DNA of 6,789 nucleotides from CAYVBJ01 sp964415185 (GCA_964415185.1 CAYPZI010000147.1:1-6789); one strand, 5' to 3'; numbered from the stretch's first letter, positions 1 to 6,789 are shown. The notes: a model not told the origin generated them from the sequence alone. Program-made: numbers and translations.

Positions 1-2063
1 CTCAGGTCTGTTCTTCTATGCGCTTCCCAGTATAATTCTCTTGCTCGTTCAGCCAAAATGAAGTCTAACGTTAATTCAGATGAAGTAATGTTTCCTGATT
101 CATCACCGAATGCACGTTCTCTAACGGCATTCACGAGCTGGAGAGCCGTTCCTGTGTCTCCACCCTGGCCTCCACGCAATACGGCTTCGGCATACATCAG
201 GTATGCATCGGCAAGTCTGAACATTGGAAAATCAATATCAGGGAATGTCGGATCTTTACCCTGTTGGCCATCCCGGGTAAGATTTTTCCACTTGGTGACA
301 GCAAAACCCTGGGTAAACTGTCTTAAATCTTCAATTTCAAGAGCCTGGCCGTTTGTAAAAAACATCTCCCTGCTGTCTACACTTGTTTGTTCAGTTGTAA
401 ATGAATATGGAGGTGCGCCAAGTTCCAGAGTTATCAGGGAAGTACCCGGCTCGCTGATTTGTATATTGCCTCCATTGAATTCAAGAACACCATCGCCATC
501 GTCATCACCGAAATTGAGTGCCCAGTCATCATTTGCACGGAATTTCATTTCGCCAACCGAAAGATCTGTCGTGATGGTCCAAACCTTATTGGCAACATCG
601 TAGGTCATGTCCTGATCGGCATCCCAGCCATCGATAGTTGCATCACCGATCACACCCCATTCGGTTCGTGTAAGGGTGTAAGTCAGATTATTCAGATCCA
701 CATTAATAAGATAATAACCGGGATCTGCTGCGACAATATTTCCGCCGTTTTCTTCAAGCACGCCATCGCCTTCATTGTCTCCCCAATTTAAATCAAAACT
801 GCGTTCGTCTGTGAATTTGAATTCAGTATTTGCAGATCCGAAATAAACATACCCTTCATATTTGTCATCACTGTTAACAGAGGCCAGCGCCGGTGCATCC
901 TCAGGCGTCCAGTCGTTTCCATACCCGCTTGCCGCCTGGAAACTGCCCGGTACAAATATTTCGGGATAATCCTGTGCCGCATTCATTGCTGAAAAAGACG
1001 GTGCACTGCTTCCTGCCAACTGATCGATATCAATAAAGAAATTGACAAACTGTTTGGTAACGCGATGCCCGGCCCAGCCCACATCAACACCTAAATCAGC
1101 AGGTGACATGTCACCGCCGATTGCAGCATGGGTAATGAACGTTGTTCCACCAAATGTACGCGTGTTGATACCATCAAACGGAACCGGAAAAATAATTCCT
1201 TCCGAAAGATGATTATCAGCCAAAAACAGGTATTCATATTCTTCTTCAAGCTGGTACCCACCTTCGTCAATAATTTTAGAAGCAAATGTTACTGCATCGG
1301 TATACCTTTGTTCACCCGTGTAGACTTCAGAGTTCAGATATAACTTTGTAAGCAGCATCCAGGCTGCACCTCTGTCGGCCCTTCCATATTGATTCTGACG
1401 GGGTGCCGGCAAGTCATTTTCTATATCGAGTAATTCACTTTCTATGTAATCAAATAGATCTGAAGCATTGGTTTGTTCTGGTAAGAATGCACCGATTTCA
1501 TCTTCTTCTGTCACAAAAGGAACATTTCCTCCATAGAGATCCAAGGCGTGCCAGTAACTCAGAGCTCTAAGAAAACGGGCTTCCGCATTAAACGCCTGGA
1601 TTTCTTCTTCAGGCCTGTCTTTTGCGTTCCGGATGAACTCATTCGTGAGCGTGATCTGGAAGAAGATCCTGCTGTACATTCCAAGTACGAAATCATTGGA
1701 AGAACCCCATTGCAGTGAATTGAATTCAGGCAGACCGGGATCATTCCAGGCAACCACAGCTTCATCGGTTGGCAACTGCTGAGCAACCCATAATTGACGA
1801 ACGTAATTTGAAAATCCTTCATCAATTCCCTGGACATCAGGATCTCCGGCCGGGCCTTGTTGACCTGTGAGTGACAGGCCTGCATAGAGTTTTGCAAGCA
1901 CCTGGCGGAAATCGTCGGGAGTGTCAAAGACCTGAGCCGAAGTTAGAACATCTTCATCGGGCGGTGTAACATCCAGCGAGCCGGTGCACGAAACCATTGC
2001 TGCTATCATCAGGGCCAGCCCGATGAAAGGAATCGTCCATGTTTTTAGTTTTCTGTTATACAT
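1..2063 (-). CDS. susD: SusD-family glycan-binding lipoprotein with two inserted SusE/SusF-like domains (C-terminus cut by window edge)
   Basis: Surface lipoprotein predicted to bind alpha-glucan and pass it to the SusC transporter encoded just upstream. Reading from 2063 gives 687 residues without a stop before the edge; roughly 50-60 C-terminal residues should be missing. Residues 1-26 form a lipoprotein signal ending in MVSC, with C26 as the lipidated cysteine. Residues 45-345 match starch-type SusD, with GIDEGFSNYVR (79-89), LPTDE (97-101), FLRALSYW (164-171) and GRAD (227-230). Aligned from memory to B. thetaiotaomicron SusD, R89, W106 and W330 fall on glucan-contacting R81, W98 and W320; F304 replaces Y296. 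Residues about 366-557 are two SusE/F-like domains. SusD resumes at about 563 and carries the C-terminal motifs RLADAYLMYAEA (616-627) and ERARELYWEAHRRTDL (672-687). The ATG at 2063 is preferred over the in-frame ATG at 2069 because AAAGGAG lies 7 bases before the former. Family is certain; substrate is inferred. Confidence 0.95.
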   Translation of the reverse strand, partial: MYNRKLKTWTIPFIGLALMIAAMVSCTGSLDVTPPDEDVLTSAQVFDTPDDFRQVLAKLYAGLSLTGQQGPAGDPDVQGIDEGFSNYVRQLWVAQQLPTDEAVVAWNDPGLPEFNSLQWGSSNDFVLGMYSRIFFQITLTNEFIRNAKDRPEEEIQAFNAEARFLRALSYWHALDLYGGNVPFVTEEDEIGAFLPEQTNASDLFDYIESELLDIENDLPAPRQNQYGRADRGAAWMLLTKLYLNSEVYTGEQRYTDAVTFASKIIDEGGYQLEEEYEYLFLADNHLSEGIIFPVPFDGINTRTFGGTTFITHAAIGGDMSPADLGVDVGWAGHRVTKQFVNFFIDIDQLAGSSAPSFSAMNAAQDYPEIFVPGSFQAASGYGNDWTPEDAPALASVNSDDKYEGYVYFGSANTEFKFTDERSFDLNWGDNEGDGVLEENGGNIVAADPGYYLINVDLNNLTYTLTRTEWGVIGDATIDGWDADQDMTYDVANKVWTITTDLSVGEMKFRANDDWALNFGDDDGDGVLEFNGGNIQISEPGTSLITLELGAPPYSFTTEQTSVDSREMFFTNGQALEIEDLRQFTQGFAVTKWKNLTRDGQQGKDPTFPDIDFPMFRLADAYLMYAEAVLRGGQGGDTGTALQLVNAVRERAFGDESGNITSSELTLDFILAERARELYWEAHRRTDL
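393..662 (-). other. Second inserted SusE/SusF-like carbohydrate-binding domain within SusD
   Basis: Protein-domain annotation for SusD residues about 468-557. It opens with WGVIGDATIDGWDADQDM (469-486), a pattern typical of SusE/SusF repeats. It continues with a KVWTITTDL strand (493-501), MKFRAND (506-512), LNFGDDDGDGVLE (516-528), NGGNI (530-534) and a last strand near 541-548. It parallels the first domain, since both have N(W/F)GD, an acidic GDGVLE segment and NGGNI at the same spacing, so the pair looks like a tandem duplication that has diverged. Immediately after it the SusD fold resumes (DSREMFF, 563-569). Confidence 0.8.
666..968 (-). other. First inserted SusE/SusF-like carbohydrate-binding domain within SusD
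   Basis: Protein-domain annotation for SusD residues about 366-466. Visible family features are IFVPGSFQ (369-376), a proline/alanine-rich stretch, the strands YEGYVYF (402-408) and EFKFT (414-418), LNWGD (425-429) and NGGNI (439-443), then a closing GYYLINVDL strand (449-457). The order resembles SusE/SusF starch-binding modules, which in the classical system sit on separate lipoproteins. A serine/alanine-rich linker (about 350-363) separates it from the SusD part. Boundaries were judged by eye and may be off by about ten residues. Confidence 0.75.
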
Positions 2064-2070
2064 GATCATT

Positions 2071-2077
2071 CTCCTTT
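2071..2077 (-). promoter_or_regulatory. Ribosome binding site of susD
   Basis: AAAGGAG on the minus strand, seven bases before the ATG at 2063. It leaves only one base before the other in-frame ATG at 2069, so it decides the start. It is the one clear Shine-Dalgarno sequence in the window and lies inside the 27-base susC-susD gap. That fits separate ribosome loading on susD within a shared transcript. Confidence 0.75.
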
Positions 2078-2090
2078 GGTTAAAATTCGT

Positions 2091-5069
2091 TTAGAGGTTG
2101 AAATTCAGGCCAAGAATAAAGGTCCGTGGCCTGGGAAACAGGTTGTTATCGATACCGCCAAACACTTCGGGATCCAGCCCGCTGTAATTGGTGATAATAA
2201 ATGCATTTTCAACTGTAGCCGATAGTCGCACAGTACTGTCTGTGTTGAAAAGGTTTTCAAAAGTGTAACCCACATTAATATTATCCATTCTGAAGAAGGA
2301 TGCATTTTCAACAAAAATATCAGAAAAAAATTGTGCGTTTCTGAACCTTGTGTCCAGGATAGAGGTCGTTGAGTTGAATATAAATCCAAGAGGCGAAACC
2401 AGCTCATTTATAAAGAACTGAGAGTCTGTGTTGTTATAAACGTAGTTCCCGACGCTGGCTCTTCCTGAGAAGGAAGCATCCCAATTTTTATACTCAAATC
2501 GTGAGGAAATGCCAACGAGTACATCGGCCTGAGGGCTTTTAAACCGGATACGGTCACTGTCGTTAATCACACCGTCACCATTTTGGTCAACGTATACACC
2601 TTCAAGCGGATTTCCATCTTCATCAAATACCTGCTCAAGTACAAAGAAGGAATTTCTCGGAAAGCCAACACTGTGTACCTGTATCGTGTTTCCAACACCA
2701 CCGGCAATACCACCAACTTCAACTCCTACAAAATCGGGGCTCTGAACATTGGTTAGTTTACTGATTCGGTCGCGCGTCCATGTGGTATTTATGCTCATTT
2801 GCCAAAAGGTTTCTCTTTTGGAAATGATCCTGCCTGTAACACCGAATTCAATACCTTGTACATCAAGTGTACCGATATTTGTCAGGATTCTGTTCGTAAA
2901 GTTGGATCCTGCCGGTACCGGAATTACATTCAGAAGGTCAGACGTTTCTTTAATGAAACCTTCAATGGTACCGGTAATTCTGTTATTCAGGAACCCGTAA
3001 TCCAGGCCTGCATTATAGGTTGTCGTTTCTTCCCACTTCAGATCACTGTTGAAGCCTTCGGGCCTGAGTGTGTTAACAAATTCATCGCCAAACTGCACAC
3101 GTGCATTGGGTTCGCTAACCGTAAAGCGGGCAAGGAATGGAAAATTACCAACCCCGATATTCTGCTGACCGGTTTCTCCCCATCCAAGGCGAAGTTTCAG
3201 CTCTGATAAAATGTTGCTGTTTGCTAAAAATCCTTCTTCATGAATTTTCCAGGCAAGAGCAACTGAAGGAAAAAGCCCCCAACGGTTATCCCTGGAAAAT
3301 CTGGATGTACCGTCCCGCCGGATTGTACCGGTTACCAGGTATTTATTCATAAAACTGTAATTCATACGTCCGAACGCTGAAACCAGGAATCGTTCGGTAG
3401 CAAAATCAACGTCCTGGTCAACCTGAAGAACGTCATCTATATTGAAATTGGTTTCCAGTGTTTCGCTTGTCTCGTAATTTCTTTCCCAGGTATAGCCCGC
3501 GGTGATATCAAATTTGCTGTTTGCATTAGGAAGTTCCTTATCATATTTCATGTAGAACTCAAGCACTTCATTTTCCCGGCTCTGATCAAATGTGCGGCGA
3601 ACTCCCAGGGCTTCTGACCCGTCGTCAGCAAAAGCTGCATTAGCCGGAATTCTGAAATCACCTGTGCCTACATCGGAATAATCAAAACCAAGATTCAGAT
3701 TTGCGTGAAGTCCATCAATTTTTGGCACCTGGAGATCCAGTTGAACGTTACCGATACCCCTGAAAACAACTGCGTTATCACTTGTCTGCTGTATCAATGC
3801 TACCGGGTTGGCCGGTGCAATTGTAATCGGGTTCCCCTGGGAATCCGTCCATGCAAAAAAACCGTCAAAGCGGCTGCCGGGATCACCCGGGCGTACCGGC
3901 TGAGTCGGATCAAATCTCACCGCTGAGCCGATGGCTCCCTGATTTGAGAAAAAATTATCCTCACGCACGCCTTTGAGATTAATATCCACTTTCAGCCGCT
4001 CATCAAAGAATGTCGGATTAACGGCAAGAGAGGTGGTTAGCCGGTCCAATGAAGATCGTTCCAAGATACCGTTACTGCCGGTAAAGCCAACGGAAAGACG
4101 ATAAGGCAGGCTGATCTGGTCTACAGACCCGGTAACACTGATGTTGTGGTCCTGGCTTATAGAGCTGTCAAAAATCTGGTCTTGCCAATCGGTATTTTGA
4201 TCACCCAGCCTATTTAGAGCGGATTCATCAAATTCTTCAGAGATTATGGTCCTTAGTTGTTCCGCAGACAAAACATCTACCTGATTGTGGTTGGTATGAA
4301 GTGACGCTTTAAAAGAGTAATTTATTCTTGTCGGTTGTCCCTTTCTGCCTTTCTTTGTGGTAATAATAATTACACCCCCTGACGCCCTGGAACCATAAAT
4401 AGCTGTCGCAGATGCATCTTTAAGTACAGAGATCGATTCGATGTCATTCGGGTTGATGGAATTCAACGGATCCCTGCTGCCGGCAATTCCGTCATCACTA
4501 AGAGGAACGCCATCTATAACATAAAGAGGCGCATTGCTTGCTGATAAAGAAGATCCACCCCGTATTCTGACTACCGGCCTGCTTCCCGGAGCTCCATCGC
4601 CCGATGTTACATTCACACCTGCAATTTTACCCTGGAATAATTCCTGCGCAGATGTGACGTTTCCCTGGTTGAAATCACGTGTACTAATGACGTTTACGGA
4701 GCCGGTATTGTCTTCTTTTTGCTGTTCCCCGTAACCGATAACCACTACATCTTCAAGGCTTTGAATATCAGGTTGAAGTTTAACGTCAATTGTGGTTCTT
4801 CCCTGTATCGGAATTTCCTGTCGCAAGAAGCCGATAAAAGTGAAAATCAATGTATCCTGCATCGAGGAAACGGTAAGTGAATACTCGCCGTCAAAATTGG
4901 TAGCTGTGCCTGTTGTTGGCTGGCCCTTCACTACAATATTAACCCCGGGCAGCGGGTCTTGTGTTTCTGCATCTATCACTGTTCCTGATACCCTGTTTTG
5001 TGACATTGACAGGGAAGAAAAGCCAAGAACAATAAAAGAGAGTGCAATTATTGTTTTAATTTGCTTCAT
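2091..5069 (-). CDS. susC: SusC/RagA-family TonB-dependent outer-membrane transporter
   Basis: Outer-membrane beta-barrel that imports oligosaccharides bound by its SusD partner, using energy delivered by TonB. Its 992 residues are close to the roughly 1000 of classical SusC, so it looks complete. Residues 1-24 are a signal peptide with cleavage likely after SMS (21-23). Residues 25-100 form the carboxypeptidase-regulatory-like domain (SGTVIDAETQDPLPGVNI at 28-45, NFDGEYSL at 58-65). A TonB-box-like stretch, LEDVVVIGYGEQQK (105-118), leads into the plug domain, which includes VRIRGG, LYVIDGVPL and an ITTKKGRKG end. The remainder is barrel, ending in FILGLNFNL as expected for outer-membrane insertion. 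A DQNGDGVINDSD loop (828-839) resembles a calcium site often seen in this family. It is first in the operon with susD, 27 bases apart. Its Shine-Dalgarno is weak. The alpha-glucan substrate is inferred from the SusD partner. Confidence 0.97.
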   Translation of the reverse strand: MKQIKTIIALSFIVLGFSSLSMSQNRVSGTVIDAETQDPLPGVNIVVKGQPTTGTATNFDGEYSLTVSSMQDTLIFTFIGFLRQEIPIQGRTTIDVKLQPDIQSLEDVVVIGYGEQQKEDNTGSVNVISTRDFNQGNVTSAQELFQGKIAGVNVTSGDGAPGSRPVVRIRGGSSLSASNAPLYVIDGVPLSDDGIAGSRDPLNSINPNDIESISVLKDASATAIYGSRASGGVIIITTKKGRKGQPTRINYSFKASLHTNHNQVDVLSAEQLRTIISEEFDESALNRLGDQNTDWQDQIFDSSISQDHNISVTGSVDQISLPYRLSVGFTGSNGILERSSLDRLTTSLAVNPTFFDERLKVDINLKGVREDNFFSNQGAIGSAVRFDPTQPVRPGDPGSRFDGFFAWTDSQGNPITIAPANPVALIQQTSDNAVVFRGIGNVQLDLQVPKIDGLHANLNLGFDYSDVGTGDFRIPANAAFADDGSEALGVRRTFDQSRENEVLEFYMKYDKELPNANSKFDITAGYTWERNYETSETLETNFNIDDVLQVDQDVDFATERFLVSAFGRMNYSFMNKYLVTGTIRRDGTSRFSRDNRWGLFPSVALAWKIHEEGFLANSNILSELKLRLGWGETGQQNIGVGNFPFLARFTVSEPNARVQFGDEFVNTLRPEGFNSDLKWEETTTYNAGLDYGFLNNRITGTIEGFIKETSDLLNVIPVPAGSNFTNRILTNIGTLDVQGIEFGVTGRIISKRETFWQMSINTTWTRDRISKLTNVQSPDFVGVEVGGIAGGVGNTIQVHSVGFPRNSFFVLEQVFDEDGNPLEGVYVDQNGDGVINDSDRIRFKSPQADVLVGISSRFEYKNWDASFSGRASVGNYVYNNTDSQFFINELVSPLGFIFNSTTSILDTRFRNAQFFSDIFVENASFFRMDNINVGYTFENLFNTDSTVRLSATVENAFIITNYSGLDPEVFGGIDNNLFPRPRTFILGLNFNL

Positions 5070-5298
5070 GACTTTAAGCGTTTAAAGGTTTGAATGATAC
5101 TTTTTCATCCGTATTTGATTGAAACAGGTGACACATCCCTCATTTTTCTTAAAAAGCCATCTTAATCGAAACAATCCATTTTATTCATAAAAAAACTTTG
5201 AACTGCTTGTCTGATTCAGAAGGCTTTGTGATTAACATGCAGCACCTTTTCTTTCTTAATTTGTTTTAGCTGGTATCTTTACTGTTCTATTTTTTGTT

Positions 5299-5304
5299 TG
5301 TCAA
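5299..5304 (-). promoter_or_regulatory. Alternative -35-like TTGACA for susC
   Basis: A perfect TTGACA reads toward susC, followed after 17 bases by TAAAGA, a poor -10. If this promoter is used, the operator lies upstream of it, a position better suited to activation than repression. The -10 match is weak and an AT-rich region yields such hexamers by chance. Confidence 0.2.
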
Positions 5305-5321
5305 GTGTTGTGATTTGAAAT

Positions 5322-5339
5322 AATGTAAGCGCTTACATT
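5322..5339. promoter_or_regulatory. Perfect palindromic operator of the LacI/CcpA type
   Basis: The sequence AATGTAAGCGCTTACATT is identical to its own reverse complement over 18 bases. Its core TGTAAGCGCTTACA (5324-5337) has the central CG and TGTAA/TTACA arms typical of LacI-family operators and CcpA catabolite elements. Such regulators commonly control sugar-uptake loci. It lies about 250 bases before the susC start and about 240 before the PspC gene; given substrate logic, susCD is the more likely target. The site is seen directly; the bound regulator is inferred and not encoded here. Confidence 0.75.
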
Positions 5340-5347
5340 TCTTGTAA

Positions 5348-5374
5348 TTTATAATAAGTAGAGCTATTTCGCAA
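5348..5374 (-). promoter_or_regulatory. Candidate susC promoter abutting the operator
   Basis: On the minus strand a TATAAA (5353-5348) could be a -10 element, with TTGCGA (5374-5369) 15 bases upstream as a weak -35. Transcription would start near 5341, placing the operator at about +2 to +19, a classical repression position. The spacing is short and the -35 is poor. Bacteroidota often use a different promoter consensus, so this is tentative. Confidence 0.3.
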
Positions 5375-5580
5375 TAAAAATTTTACTTTTTGTTTACACT
5401 TTTTTGATTTGACAGGCAATGAGATTTAAATGAAAAAATCAGTACACTGACTAAAATGTTGTTGCGGATTTGCTAATGTCTTGAAATTGCTGCACTTTTA
5501 AACTTTTTTAAGATATTTGTAACATATTTTGTCACATTTCGTACAGAAGCATCTAAACAGGAACTGAAGATTTTATATTT

Positions 5581-5763
5581 ATGCCAGCTAAATTAAAAAA
5601 ATCCCGAACTGACAAAATGATCGCCGGCGTTTGTGGTGGTTTTGCAGAATATATAGGTTGGGATTCCACCATAGTCAGAATCATATTTTTAATTCTTGTA
5701 TTTTCTTCTTTCGGAACCATGGTACTTCTCTATTTTATTTTAGCTCTCATCATGCCCGAGTAA
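5581..5763 (+). CDS. Small PspC-domain inner-membrane protein
   Basis: A 60-residue protein that is essentially one PspC domain. The family signature is visible: a basic start (KLKKSRTDKMIAG, 4-16), the glycine-rich VCGGFAEYIG (17-26), WDSTIVR (27-33), then a hydrophobic membrane segment (about 34-57) ending in IMPE. PspC proteins are linked to envelope-stress sensing in enterobacteria; stand-alone short versions are common in Bacteroidota and mostly uncharacterised, so a role beyond membrane-associated stress is not claimed. The start is supported by motif position; the Shine-Dalgarno is weak (GAAGA at 5566-5570). It is divergent from susC and is followed after 73 bases by the next gene on the same strand, so co-transcription is possible but unproven. 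Confidence 0.9.
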   Translation: MPAKLKKSRTDKMIAGVCGGFAEYIGWDSTIVRIIFLILVFSSFGTMVLLYFILALIMPE

Positions 5764-5836
5764 ATTTCATCTCTTTCTTGATTTCCATTGCCAGGTGTAG
5801 CATTTTCCGTAGTATTAAACTCAGCTAACAAGCTAT

Positions 5837-6676
5837 ATGCAGATTGGAATTATAGGGCCACGGAAAAGAGCACTTACGTGGGAAAAACATCTGAGAACAC
5901 TTGCCACTGTCAGGGAAGTGATTATTATGCCCCGCCTGAAACAAACCGATAAAATGGATGCGTGCATTCTAATAGATGAATCGGAAGGCAGCTATGAAAT
6001 CCTTGAAAAGCTGATCCGGGACGGAATTCATACCTACCTGATTTCAAAAATGCCCGAACAGGTTGAAAAGCTCGAAAAGCTTTACTATCTGCAAAAGGAA
6101 GCCGGGGTAAGAGTTCAATATACCCACTGGCCATCTCTTGCCCCTTCCACTCTTTGGTTAAAACAGCAGATTACCAAACCCGTATCCATACAGATCTTGC
6201 GGGATGATCATCGCAATGACATTTCGGATTCATCGATATCATTCAAAGACCATTGGTATGATGAACTCGGTTTTATCACAAACTGGATGGGAACCCGGTA
6301 TCATAGCTTTGACCTGAATTATACAAAGCTGAAAGATAAACCGGCAGGTATTGAGTTATTCCTTCGTTTTGCTAATGGTTTATCTGCGAGTTTGTACTAC
6401 AGTTGTTACAATAAAGAAAAAAATCATAGGAGAATCATCTCTGACGGTAATGTGATATTTGACTGCAATGTTTTAACTCAGGACGTGCTTGTTTACAAAA
6501 ATGAAGAAGGTATTACTATAAGCAGTAAAAAATCATTTGAAGCTTCTAAAACCGCTGAATTGTCGCTTATTCATTTCATAAAGTCAATTCAACTTAAATC
6601 AGATACGCTTTTCACTACCTATACAGCTCTTGAGACTTCAAGGCTTGCCGATAAAATTGAGCGCCGGCTCAGATAA
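5837..6676 (+). CDS. Divergent Gfo/Idh/MocA-like oxidoreductase-fold protein
   Basis: A 279-residue soluble protein without signal peptide or membrane segments. The start MQIGIIG followed by a helix, the strand REVIIMP (26-32), DACILID (41-47) and GIHTYLISKMP (63-73) follow the layout of an N-terminal dinucleotide-binding Rossmann domain of Gfo/Idh/MocA proteins. S-K-M-P (70-73) sits where the family has its catalytic E-K-P, so K71 may be the catalytic lysine. AGVRVQYTHWPSLAP (89-103) and YHSFD (155-159, with H156 and D159) resemble later family motifs, and residues 120-279 fit the second, sheet-rich domain. It is shorter than the usual 320-400 residues and lacks a clean GxGxxG, so it may have lost cofactor binding or catalysis. 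The substrate is unknown. No clear Shine-Dalgarno precedes the ATG. The assignment rests on pattern, not on a search. Confidence 0.6.
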   Translation: MQIGIIGPRKRALTWEKHLRTLATVREVIIMPRLKQTDKMDACILIDESEGSYEILEKLIRDGIHTYLISKMPEQVEKLEKLYYLQKEAGVRVQYTHWPSLAPSTLWLKQQITKPVSIQILRDDHRNDISDSSISFKDHWYDELGFITNWMGTRYHSFDLNYTKLKDKPAGIELFLRFANGLSASLYYSCYNKEKNHRRIISDGNVIFDCNVLTQDVLVYKNEEGITISSKKSFEASKTAELSLIHFIKSIQLKSDTLFTTYTALETSRLADKIERRLR

Positions 6677-6718
6677 TCATTTGGTATTAGTGTCGTGTCA
6701 AGAATAAAACTTCGGGTG

Positions 6719-6785
6719 AGACCTGACAGGTTTTGTTCGGTAATTCATCTATAATTGGCACAGTGTATTGAAACCTGTCAGGTCT
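6719..6785. repeat. Inverted repeat with near-palindromic arms (REP-like element or terminator)
   Basis: Arms AGACCTGACAGGTTT (6719-6733) and AAACCTGTCAGGTCT (6771-6785) are exact reverse complements over 15 bases and are separated by 37 bases. Each arm contains ACCTG-N-CAGGT, itself palindromic around one central base, so the unit could fold as one long hairpin or two small ones. It begins about 43 bases after the oxidoreductase-like gene. The structure fits intergenic REP-type elements; a bidirectional terminator is possible, but the unit lacks a clear poly-T tail. The right end may continue beyond the window. Confidence 0.7.
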
Positions 6786-6789
6786 TGAT

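Larger units (their letters stand above)
5070..5580. other. Divergent intergenic region between susC and the PspC-domain gene
   Basis: AT-rich stretch of 511 bases with no convincing coding potential on either strand. It holds the palindromic operator at 5322-5339 and promoter-like hexamers near it. The part between the operator and susC (about 250 bases) would be a long untranslated leader if transcription starts beside the operator; no riboswitch, tRNA or strong hairpin was recognised there. On the PspC side a perfect TATAAT occurs at 5350-5355, but it has no recognisable -35 at proper spacing. No canonical Bacteroidota TAnnTTTG element was found on the strands checked by eye. Confidence 0.7.

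Noticed and set aside
58..791. Two overlapping plus-strand open frames opposite the susD gene
   Set aside because: They lie antisense to a clearly conserved SusD reading frame, have no recognisable domains, and overlap each other in different frames.
1559..1927. Minus-strand open frame of 122 codons inside susD
   Set aside because: It is in another frame of the same strand as SusD, whose own frame across this stretch carries conserved family motifs.
1..2063. Possible frameshift or pseudogene, because several short frames crowd the susD region
   Set aside because: Reading codon by codon from 2063 gives 687 residues with no stop and intact motifs on both sides of the insertion, so the gene is simply cut by the window edge.
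2749..3352. Plus-strand open frames opposite susC
   Set aside because: Antisense shadows of the SusC barrel region, with no family resemblance or ribosome binding site.
5409..5414. TTGACA on the plus strand upstream of the PspC gene
   Set aside because: No -10-like hexamer lies 15-19 bases downstream, so it is probably chance in AT-rich DNA.
5631..5828. Plus-strand open frame of 65 codons overlapping the PspC-domain gene
   Set aside because: It overlaps a clear PspC domain in another frame and has no recognisable motif.
5925..6134. Minus-strand open frame of 69 codons
   Set aside because: It is antisense to the oxidoreductase-like gene, without conserved features.

Overview
The window reads as chromosome of a Bacteroidota-type bacterium, or of the related Balneolota/Rhodothermota group. 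The main evidence is a SusC/SusD outer-membrane nutrient-uptake pair, a Bacteroidota-style lipoprotein signal, weak Shine-Dalgarno sites on most genes, and moderate GC with an AT-rich intergenic region. The exact lineage cannot be fixed from this sequence.

Left part (1-5069, minus strand): a two-gene operon, susC then susD. SusC is a complete 992-residue TonB-dependent transporter. SusD starts 27 bases after the susC stop and runs off the left edge with 687 residues visible and no internal stop. Its N-terminal half closely resembles the starch-binding SusD of Bacteroides thetaiotaomicron, including counterparts of known glucan-contacting residues. About 195 extra residues with two SusE/SusF-like carbohydrate-binding domains are inserted before the conserved C-terminal SusD helices. 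The protein therefore appears to combine functions that the classical starch system splits among SusD, SusE and SusF. The likely substrate is starch, maltodextrin or another alpha-glucan.

Middle (5070-5580): an AT-rich divergent intergenic region of 511 bases. It holds a perfect 18-base palindrome (5322-5339) of the LacI/CcpA operator type, with promoter-like hexamers beside it on the susC side. The simplest model is a LacI-family sugar regulator controlling susCD. No regulator gene is in the window.

Right part (5581-6789, plus strand): a 60-residue PspC-domain membrane protein, then a 279-residue protein resembling a degenerate Gfo/Idh/MocA oxidoreductase. Nothing links these two to glucan uptake. 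The window ends in a 15-base perfect inverted repeat, each arm itself a near-palindrome, which looks like a REP-type intergenic element or a terminator. No RNA genes, CRISPR arrays or transposase genes were seen.
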